Source: Azospirillum brasilense
GTDB lineage: Bacteria > Pseudomonadota > Alphaproteobacteria > Azospirillales > Azospirillaceae
Length of the DNA: 64,000 nt
Direction: 5' to 3'
Assembly (NCBI RefSeq): GCF_003349955.1
Contig: NZ_QLKQ01000019.1
Span: 28,195 to 92,194 of the forward strand
The notes beneath the pieces were generated by a model. It was not told where the DNA came from. It saw only the letters and a program-made list of their open reading frames with translations, and made no database searches. Of this stretch, positions 56,394 to 64,000 are shown piece by piece. The stretch's first letter is position 1. Each line of letters starts with the position of its first letter. The position numbers were made by a program, and so were the translations under genes.

Positions 56394-56431
56394 TTCTCAT
56401 ATTATGAGAAACCACTTTCATATTGCGAGAA
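56394..56431. promoter_or_regulatory. Tandem palindromic operators upstream of IclR gene
   Basis: TTCTCATA-T-TATGAGAA (56394-56410) is a perfect 17-base palindrome. A second site, TTTCATATTGCGAGAA (56416-56431), matches its right part at 12 of 14 positions. They lie between the FmdE-like and IclR genes, with TTGACG at 56438-56443 just downstream, and fit autoregulation by the IclR protein. Confidence 0.55.
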
Positions 56432-56504
56432 GATTTGTTGACGCGACGTTTGGGTTGGCCAATCATCCGAACGTCAGCCACACACCGCAGAATTGATCGC
56501 TCCC

Positions 56505-57341
56505 GTGTCAAAAGCATCGTCACCAAACCCAGCCCCTTCTCCCGAACGCGAGGCCGGCAGCGCAGGCCCGAGTGGCGCGCAGGCGATCCTGCGGGCGATC
56601 ACGCTTCTCCGCGCCGTTGCGCGAACCAACGACCGTGGCGCCCGCGCCAACGCACTGGCGGCGGAGACGGGGTTGTCGGTCGCCACCACCCATCGCATCC
56701 TCGGGGTGTTGGCGCAGGAAGGGCTGCTGACCCACGACCCCTATTCCAAGCTATATCATCTCGGGATGGAGCTTTCCGTGCTCGGCGCGGCCGCCCAGGA
56801 ATTCTCCATCCGTGACCGCCTGCGCCCGGCGCTGGAGCAGATCGCCCTGGAGGTCGAGGACACCATTTTCCTGCTGATCCGGTCGGGCAACGACGCGGTG
56901 TGCATCGACCGGGTGGAGGGCAGCTATCCGATCCGCACCCTGACGCTCGACATCGGTGCGCGCCGTCCGCTCGGCATCGGCGGCGGCGGTCTGGCGCTGC
57001 TCGCCTTCCTGCCCGACGCCCAGCTCGAAGCCGTGCTGGCGGCCAACGCCCAGCGCTATTCCAGCTATGCCGACTTCACGGCCGACGACATCCGGCGCTT
57101 CGTCTTCGAAGCCCGTGAACTCGGCTACGCGCTCAACAACGGCATCCTCCGTCCGAACGTCGCGGCGGTCGGGGTGCCCGTCCTTGATGCCGACGGCCGG
57201 ATCGTCGCCGCTGTCAGCGTCGCCGCCATTCCCGACCGTTTGCCGGAGGACCGGCAGGAGCGTGTCGCCGAGATCATCGCCCATCACGTCCAGCGTGTCT
57301 GGGGCCAGCGTGTCCGGAACACCGCCGACGGCGGCCCATGA
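56505..57341 (+). CDS. IclR-family transcriptional regulator
   Basis: A 278-residue regulator. The winged helix is at about 25-90 (ANALAAETGLSVATTHRILGVLAQEGLL) and the effector domain at about 100-265, with GARRPLGIGGGGLALLA and GVPVLDADGRIVAAVSV. The start is uncertain between GTG 56505 and TTG 56493; neither has a good ribosome site. It precedes a peptide-type ABC operon by 75 bases and probably controls it, with operators upstream of its own gene. Confidence 0.88.
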   Translation: MSKASSPNPAPSPEREAGSAGPSGAQAILRAITLLRAVARTNDRGARANALAAETGLSVATTHRILGVLAQEGLLTHDPYSKLYHLGMELSVLGAAAQEFSIRDRLRPALEQIALEVEDTIFLLIRSGNDAVCIDRVEGSYPIRTLTLDIGARRPLGIGGGGLALLAFLPDAQLEAVLAANAQRYSSYADFTADDIRRFVFEARELGYALNNGILRPNVAAVGVPVLDADGRIVAAVSVAAIPDRLPEDRQERVAEIIAHHVQRVWGQRVRNTADGGP

Positions 57342-57416
57342 CACCCGCAATGACCCCAGCCCTCTGACCACATCCGACGCGCACCGAAGAAGGCGCGCAT
57401 CCCAGGAGGAAAAGAA

Positions 57417-58946
57417 ATGAGCCATGCCCTGAGGGCGGCCGCCGCGGCCGCCACCGCCATCCTTTTGTCTTTTGCCGCCCCGGTGCCGGCGTCGGCCGGC
57501 AAGGCCGACGACACGCTGAACATCGCCTGGGCTGGCGAACTGCCGACGCTCGACCGTTACTTCAACGTCCTGCGCGAAGGCGAGCTCGTCGCGCGCATGG
57601 TCTTCGACTCGCTGCTGACCGTCGATCCGCAGACCTTCGATTACAAGCCGCTGCTTGCGTCCTCGTACCGCTTCGTCGACAACCGGACCATTGAGTTCGA
57701 ACTGCGCCGTGACGTGCGGTTCCACGATGGCGAGCCGTTCGACGCCGACGACGTGGTCTACACGCTGAACCTGATGGCCGATCCGGCGACCCGGGTTCTC
57801 AGCCGGCAGAACGTGGATTGGATCGAGAAGGTCGAGAAGATCGACACGCACATGGTGCGCCTGACCATGAAGGCGCCGACACCGCTGGCCCTGGAGTATT
57901 TGTCGGGACCGCTGCTGATCTATCCGCGCGACTATTATTCCAAGGTCGGCAGCCAGGGCATGGGGTTGCGGCCGGTCGGCACCGGCCCCTACAAGGTGAC
58001 CGCGTTCGACCCCGGCAAGCGCATCGTCTTCGAAGCCAACCGCGCGTATTTCGACGGCAGCCCCAAGGGCCGGCCGACCATCGGCCGCATCGTCCAGCGC
58101 ACCATCCCCGACCAGAACACCCAGATCGCCGAGCTGCTCAGCGGCGGCGTCGACTGGATCTGGAACGTGCCCAACGATCAGGCGGCCAAGCTCGCGTCCA
58201 TGCCCAACGTCGTGGTGCAGAACGCGCAGACGATGCGCTTCGGCTATCTGGCGTTCGACGCCTCCAACCGCACCGGCCACTCCTCGCCGGTCAACGACGT
58301 CCGGGTCCGCCAGGCCATCGCCCATTCCATCGACCGCAAGACCATCGTCAAGCGGCTGGTCCGCGGCGCCTCCGAGGTCATCGACGCGGTCTGCTTCCCG
58401 ACCCAGTTCGGATGCGTCCAGGACGTGGCGACCTACGATTACGATCCGGTCAAGGCGAAGGCGCTTCTCGCCGAGGCCGGCTATCCCAACGGACTCGACA
58501 TCGAGTTCCACGCCTACCGCGACCGTCCGGTGGCCGAGGCGATGATCGGCTACATGAAGGCCGTCGGGATCAACGCCAAGCTCACCTACCTGCAGTACGA
58601 GGCGCTGCGGGACAAGGTCTACAACGGCGAAACCGACTTCACCTTCATGTCCTGGGGCTCCTACTCGATCAACGACGCGGCGGCCAGCGTCAGCCAGTTC
58701 TTCAAGGGATCGAAGGACGATTACGCCCGCGACCCGCAGGTGATCGGCTGGCTGGAGGGCGCCGATTCCGCGATCGATCCGGCGACGCGCAAGGACCTCT
58801 ACGGCAAGGCGTTGCGGCGCATCGCCGAACAGGCCTACTGGCAGCCGCTGTTCACCTACAACGTCAATTACGTCCACAGCAAGGACATCGCCTTCACCCC
58901 GACGGCGGACGAGATCCCGCGCTTCTACGCGGTGACCTGGAAATGA
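57417..58946 (+). CDS. Peptide-type ABC substrate-binding protein (SBP_bac_5)
   Basis: A 509-residue periplasmic protein with a Sec signal peptide (ALRAAAAAATAILLSFAA, cleavage near ASAGK). Cluster-5 motifs include AGELPTLDRYF, FELRRDVRFHDGEPFDADDVVYTL and RVRQAIAHSIDRKTIVK. Such proteins bind peptides, glycosides or other oligomers. An AGGAGG ribosome site precedes the ATG. It leads the importer set that follows. Confidence 0.92.
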   Translation: MSHALRAAAAAATAILLSFAAPVPASAGKADDTLNIAWAGELPTLDRYFNVLREGELVARMVFDSLLTVDPQTFDYKPLLASSYRFVDNRTIEFELRRDVRFHDGEPFDADDVVYTLNLMADPATRVLSRQNVDWIEKVEKIDTHMVRLTMKAPTPLALEYLSGPLLIYPRDYYSKVGSQGMGLRPVGTGPYKVTAFDPGKRIVFEANRAYFDGSPKGRPTIGRIVQRTIPDQNTQIAELLSGGVDWIWNVPNDQAAKLASMPNVVVQNAQTMRFGYLAFDASNRTGHSSPVNDVRVRQAIAHSIDRKTIVKRLVRGASEVIDAVCFPTQFGCVQDVATYDYDPVKAKALLAEAGYPNGLDIEFHAYRDRPVAEAMIGYMKAVGINAKLTYLQYEALRDKVYNGETDFTFMSWGSYSINDAAASVSQFFKGSKDDYARDPQVIGWLEGADSAIDPATRKDLYGKALRRIAEQAYWQPLFTYNVNYVHSKDIAFTPTADEIPRFYAVTWK

Positions 58947-59007
58947 GCCGCCCGCCGGCCGCCGCCCCACCCTCACGTCACCACACCTCCCTTCCGTGGA
59001 GTCCGCC

Positions 59008-59925
59008 ATGCTGGCCTACAGCTTGAAGCGTCTGCTTCTGGCCGTGCTGGTCGCCGTCACGGTCTCCGTCGGCTCCTTCGCCCTGCTGCGGGCGGCTGGA
59101 GACCCGGCGGTGGCCATGGCCGGCCACTCCGCCACGGCGTCCGACATCGAGTTCATCCGCGAAACCTACGGCTTCAACCGCCCCCTGCCCGTCCAGTACG
59201 CCGACTGGCTGGTCAAGGCGCTGCAGGGCGACTTCGGGGAAAGCCTGTACTTCCGCATGCCGGTCAGCCGCATGCTGGCCGACAAGCTGCCGACCACCAT
59301 GACGCTCGGCGGGCTGGCGCTGGCCTTCGCGCTGTGCGTCGGGCTGCCGCTCGGCATCATCGCGGCGATCCGGCCGAACAGCTGGATCGACCGCACGGCG
59401 CTGCTGATCTCCGTCACCGGGCAGGCCATGCCGACCTTCTGGTTCGCCCTGGTGCTGGTCGTGCTGTTCAGCATCACCTTTCCGCTGCTGCCGCCGTCCG
59501 GTTCGGGCACCTGGAAGCACTTCGTCATGCCGACCGTGGTGCTCGGCTATTACGCCACACCGGCGATCATGCGGCTGACGCGGGCGGGCATGCTCGAAGT
59601 GCTGGCCTCCGACTACATCCGCACCGCGCGGGCCAAGGGGCTGCACCCGGCCGTGGTGCTGCTCAAGCACGCCCTGCGCAACGCCGTCATCCCGGTGGTC
59701 AGCCTGTCGGCGGTGCAGTTTGGCTTCATGCTGGGCGGATCTGTGGTGGTGGAGACGGTGTTCGCCCTGCACGGCACCGGCCAGCTCGCCTGGGAATCGA
59801 TCAGCCGCTCCGACCTGCCCACCGTGCAGGCCATCGTGCTGGTGCTGTCCAGCTTCTATGTCGTCCTCAGCCTGATCGCCGACCTTCTCAACGCGTGGCT
59901 CGACCCGCGCATCCGGGTGGCTTGA
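59008..59925 (+). CDS. ABC transporter permease (DppB type)
   Basis: A 305-residue membrane protein with six helices. Cluster signatures are NRPLPVQYADWL, then GDFGESL and the EAA loop ARAKGLHPAVVLLKHALRNA. GTGGAG before the ATG at 59008 decides the start over GTG 58996. It pairs with the DppC-type permease one base downstream. Confidence 0.9.
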   Translation: MLAYSLKRLLLAVLVAVTVSVGSFALLRAAGDPAVAMAGHSATASDIEFIRETYGFNRPLPVQYADWLVKALQGDFGESLYFRMPVSRMLADKLPTTMTLGGLALAFALCVGLPLGIIAAIRPNSWIDRTALLISVTGQAMPTFWFALVLVVLFSITFPLLPPSGSGTWKHFVMPTVVLGYYATPAIMRLTRAGMLEVLASDYIRTARAKGLHPAVVLLKHALRNAVIPVVSLSAVQFGFMLGGSVVVETVFALHGTGQLAWESISRSDLPTVQAIVLVLSSFYVVLSLIADLLNAWLDPRIRVA

Positions 59926-60840
59926 ATGACCATGTCCGAAACCCTCCGGGCACCGGCCGCGCCCGCCGCCGCCGCGCAGCCCCCGACCCCCGGCCAGATT
60001 CTGCGCCGCCGCATCCTCGGCCACTGGAGCCTCATGGGTGGACTCGCCGTGCTCGGCCTGATCCTCCTGCTCGCCGTGCTGGCCCCCTTCGTCGCGCCCG
60101 ACGACCCCTACCGGCAGGACCTCATGGAGCGGCTGGTGCCGCCGGTGTGGAACGCCGAGGGAAGCTGGGCCCACCCGCTCGGCACCGACCATCTCGGCCG
60201 CGACTATCTCAGCCGGCTGCTGTACGGCGCCCGCGTGTCGCTGCTCATCGGCTTCGCCGCGGCGCTCGGCTCCGGGGTGATCGGCACGACGCTCGGCGTC
60301 TGCGCCGGCTATTTCCGCGGACGCGTCGATATGGTGGTGACCTTCCTGGTGACCGTGCGGCTGTCGACACCGGTGGTGCTGGTGGCTCTGGCGGTGGTGG
60401 CGCTGTTCGGCGGTTCGCTGGAGGTGGTCATCCTGGTGCTGAGCGCGCTGCTGTGGGACCGCTTCGCCATCGTCATGCGCACTTCCACCATCCAGGCGAC
60501 CAGCCAGGATTACGTTCTGGCGGCGCAGGCGGTGGGCTGTTCGGTGCCGCGCATCATCTTCGGCGAGATCCTGCCGAACGTGCTCAACAACCTCATCATC
60601 GTCGCCACGCTGGAGATGGCGCACGCCATCCTGCTGGAAGCGGCGCTGTCCTTCCTCGGGCTGGGCGTGCAGCCGCCGCTGCCGTCCTGGGGCCTGATGG
60701 TCGCCGAGGGGCGCTCCAACCTGTTCTTCGAACCCTGGCTCATCGCCATTCCGGGCGTCGCCCTGTTCCTGCTGGTGCTGGCCATCAATCTGGTCGGCGA
60801 CGGCGTCCGCGACGTCACCGCCCCCGACGGCCGCACGTGA
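59926..60840 (+). CDS. ABC transporter permease (DppC type)
   Basis: A 304-residue membrane protein with an N-terminal cytoplasmic Ala/Pro-rich segment, then HPLGTDHLGRDYLSRLLYGARVSL typical of DppC/OppC, and the EAA-type loop AAQAVGCSVPRIIFGEILPN. The ATG follows directly after the stop of the preceding permease. Confidence 0.9.
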   Translation: MTMSETLRAPAAPAAAAQPPTPGQILRRRILGHWSLMGGLAVLGLILLLAVLAPFVAPDDPYRQDLMERLVPPVWNAEGSWAHPLGTDHLGRDYLSRLLYGARVSLLIGFAAALGSGVIGTTLGVCAGYFRGRVDMVVTFLVTVRLSTPVVLVALAVVALFGGSLEVVILVLSALLWDRFAIVMRTSTIQATSQDYVLAAQAVGCSVPRIIFGEILPNVLNNLIIVATLEMAHAILLEAALSFLGLGVQPPLPSWGLMVAEGRSNLFFEPWLIAIPGVALFLLVLAINLVGDGVRDVTAPDGRT

Positions 60841-60850
60841 GGTCCCCGTC

Positions 60851-61833
60851 ATGACCCCCATTCTCGAAGTCGAAGGGCTGTGCGTCGACATCCCGACGCC
60901 GGCCGGAACCCTGCACGCCGTGCGCGACGTCTCCTTCCGGGTCGGCAAGGGCGAAATCCTCTGCATCGTCGGCGAGTCCGGATGCGGCAAGTCGCTGACC
61001 TCGCTGGCGCTCATGGATCTGCTGCCGGGGCGAGCCCGGCGCGAAGCCCGACGCTTGTCCTTCGCCGGCACCGACCTCGGCACCCTGTCGCAGAAGGCGA
61101 TGCGGAACCTGCGCGGCAACCGGATGGCGATGATCTTCCAGGAGCCGATGACCTCGCTCAACCCGGCCTTCACCATCGGCAACCAGATGGCCGAGGCGCT
61201 GCGCTGCCACACCCGCGCCAGCGCCGCCGAAGCGCGCGAGCGGGCGGCCGAGCTGCTGGCCCTGGTCGGCGTGCCCGCCGGACGGGACCGGTTGAACCAG
61301 TACCCGCACCAGCTCTCCGGCGGCCTGCGCCAGCGGGTGATGATCGCCATGGCGCTGATGGGCTCGCCCGACCTTCTCATCGCCGACGAACCGACGACGG
61401 CGCTGGACGTCACCATCCAGGCGCAGATCCTTCACCTGCTGGAGGACCTGCGCGACCGCACCGGGCTGTCGATCGTCCTCATCACCCACGACCTCGGCGT
61501 CGTCGCCCAGCTCGCCGACCGGGTCGTCGTCATGTACGCCGGCTCGGTGGTCGAGGAGGGACCGGTGGACGAGGTCTTCGGACGGCCGGCCCATCCCTAC
61601 ACGCGGGGTCTGCTGGATTGCGTTCCGGTTCCGGGGCGCACGCCGCCGGGATCGCTCCTGGGTTCGATCCCCGGCGTCGTGCCGAGCCTGATCGGTGCCA
61701 TTCCGGGCTGCCCCTTCGCCGCCCGCTGCAGCTTCGCCGCAGACGCCTGCCTGACCCGTCAACCACCCCTGCGGCCGGCACCCCTGCAACCGGCCGCCGG
61801 CCACAGCTTCCGCTGCGTCCTGGAGGGCTCGGC

Positions 61834-61837
<4 letters not shown>
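60851..61837 (+). CDS. ABC transporter ATPase (DppD type)
   Basis: A 328-residue ATPase with Walker A (IVGESGCGKSLT), Q-loop (FQEPMTSLNP), signature (LSGGLRQR), Walker B (LLIADEPTTALD) and His switch (ITHDLGVV). The C-terminal oligopeptide/dipeptide extension carries Cys-rich GCPFAARCSFAADACL. Confidence 0.92.
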
Positions 61838-62849
<1,012 letters not shown>

Positions 62850-62853
<4 letters not shown>

Positions 62854-63842
62854 CCATGCATCGGGACAACCACGGCGGCCCGCACACCGTCGTCACCGAA
62901 GAGCGCTACATTCCGGCCAAGGACGCCGGCATCCAGCTCTACCTGCGCAACAAGCGCCCGGCCGGTGTCACCGCGTTCGGGGCGGAGCGCACGGTGCTGC
63001 TGGTGCACGGCTCCAGCTATCCCGCCCACACCGCGTTCGACCTGCCGCTCGACGGCATGTCGTGGATGGATTACATGGCCGGGCGCGGCTTCGACGTCCA
63101 CTGCCTGGACCTCCGCGGCTTCGGCCGCTCCACGCGCCCCCCGGAAATGGACCGCGCGGCCGCGGCGGCGGAGCCGGTCGTCGACACCAGCACGGCCCTG
63201 CGCGACGTCGCCGCCGCCGTCGAGCACATCCTGGCAAGCCGCTCCATCGACCGGCTCTGCCTGATCGGCTGGTCGTGGGGCGCCACCCTGGTCGGAGCTT
63301 ACACGGCCGAACACGGCGAGCGCGTGGCGCGGCTCGTGCTCTACGCCCCGCAATGGCTGCGCGACACCCCGCATCCGGCGGGCGGCTGCACGCCCCTGGG
63401 CGCCTACCGCACCATCACGGTGGGGGACGCCCGGCAACGCTGGCTGTCCGGCGTGCCGGAGGACCGGCGGGACGCGCTGGTGCCGCCGGCGTGGTTCGAC
63501 GCCTGGGCCAGCGCGACCTTCGCCTCCGACGCCGTGGGCGCGACCCAGGAACCGCCGGTCATCCGGGCCCCGAACGGAAACATCGCGGACTCCATGACCT
63601 ATTGGTGCTCCGGGCGTCCGCTCTACGATCCCGGACGCATCCGCTCCCCCACCTTGGTGGTGGTCGGCGCCTGGGACGCCGACACCCCGGTCGCGATGGC
63701 CGAACAGGTGTTCCGGGAGTTGGGGGCGGCCTCCCAGCGCCGCATGGTGGTCATCGGCGACGCCACCCACACCGTCCTTCTGGAGCGGAACCGCATGCAA
63801 CTGTTCCGTGAGACGCAACTCTTCCTTGAAGAGCAGGGCTGA
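62850..63842 (+). CDS. Alpha/beta hydrolase encoded with peptide-type importer
   Basis: A 330-residue cytoplasmic hydrolase. The nucleophile Ser is in LIGWSWGATLVG, the acid in GAWDADTPVAMAEQ and the His in GDATHTVLLERN; the oxyanion segment is VLLVHGSSYPA. No signal peptide is seen. ATGA overlap with the DppF-type gene suggests it cleaves the imported substrate, an ester or amide, but the substrate is unknown. GGAGGCGGC precedes the ATG. Confidence 0.85.
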
Positions 63843-63881
63843 GGGTGCCGTCAGGCCGCCCGTCCCGTCCGAGTGGGCACC

Positions 63882-63906
63882 GTTGCCGGCCTCAGCGGCC
63901 GGCAAC
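63882..63906 (+). terminator. Hairpin after alpha/beta hydrolase
   Basis: GTTGCCGGCC and GGCCGGCAAC form a perfect ten-base stem around a TCAGC loop, 40 bases past the stop. No U-run follows. The remaining 63907-64000 shows no supportable gene. Confidence 0.45.
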
Positions 63907-64000
63907 AAACAAGCCTGAGGGGATGTCGCGGAACTGCTGCTGGATGAGCCCATCACAAACCGGGGGCAGCCGCGACTCGGCTGAGGTATAGCTGGCGCCA

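Noticed and set aside
63907..64000. Possible start of an element at the right edge
   Set aside because: Too short and without a readable frame or recognised repeat.

Overview
The window is high-GC DNA (about 68-70 % by eye) with tightly packed genes and frequent ATGA start/stop overlaps. Gene content points to an Azospirillum-like member of the Rhodospirillales: a MucR/Ros regulator, a likely EcfG-type general-stress promoter, a large chemosensory operon, NnrS proteins and many ABC importers. This assignment is inferred from gene families and style; no rRNA or other marker gene is present.

Layout. 1-5.9 kb: end of glycerol kinase, an SDR oxidoreductase, a small P-loop ATPase, a flavodoxin-fold protein, citrate synthase, an aldose-1-epimerase-like protein and a MarC-type membrane protein. 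6.0-16.3 kb: a ten-gene chemosensory operon in the order receiver, CheC, soluble tandem MCP, triple-CheW protein, CheB, HEAT-repeat protein, CheR, CheY, CheA, STAS-like protein. On the opposite strand it is followed by a receiver, a HisKA_2-type PAS kinase and a second CheC (16.3-19.2 kb). 19.4-22.1 kb: ArgE, a small helical protein, and a DUF2934 stress protein behind a likely EcfG promoter. 22.1-24.9 kb: divergent GH4 and GH1 glycosidases. 25.1-33.7 kb: a lower-GC orphan gene, a GT2 fusion protein, an unrecognised protein, an ABC transporter whose ATPase motifs have decayed, and a TPR protein with a glycosyltransferase-like tail. 33.7-38.4 kb: two divergent GH1 enzymes, MucR, and a secreted SPOR/NodB polysaccharide deacetylase.

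38.8-46.4 kb holds a transport locus: a 14-codon leader ORF, an ABC substrate-binding protein, its permease, a TonB-dependent receptor, an ABC ATPase and two NnrS-family proteins. The receptor gene has candidate Fur and FNR/NNR sites. 46.4-54.8 kb is a TetR-controlled unit with a polyamine-type ABC importer, a CoA ligase, a crotonase and an AcuI-type acrylyl-CoA reductase; it looks like uptake plus CoA-dependent breakdown of a small carboxylate. After it lie an IS3-family transposase remnant and a hemerythrin/FmdE-like pair. 56.5-63.8 kb is an IclR-controlled peptide-type ABC importer ending in an alpha/beta hydrolase.

The strongest candidates for new biology are the chemosensory cluster (tandem MCP, a HEAT protein sharing the MCP's N-terminal peptide, triple CheW, two CheCs and a STAS-like protein), the ABC exporter-like protein without a Walker A lysine, and the NnrS/TonB/ABC locus with its leader ORF and repeated TTATGGA half-sites.
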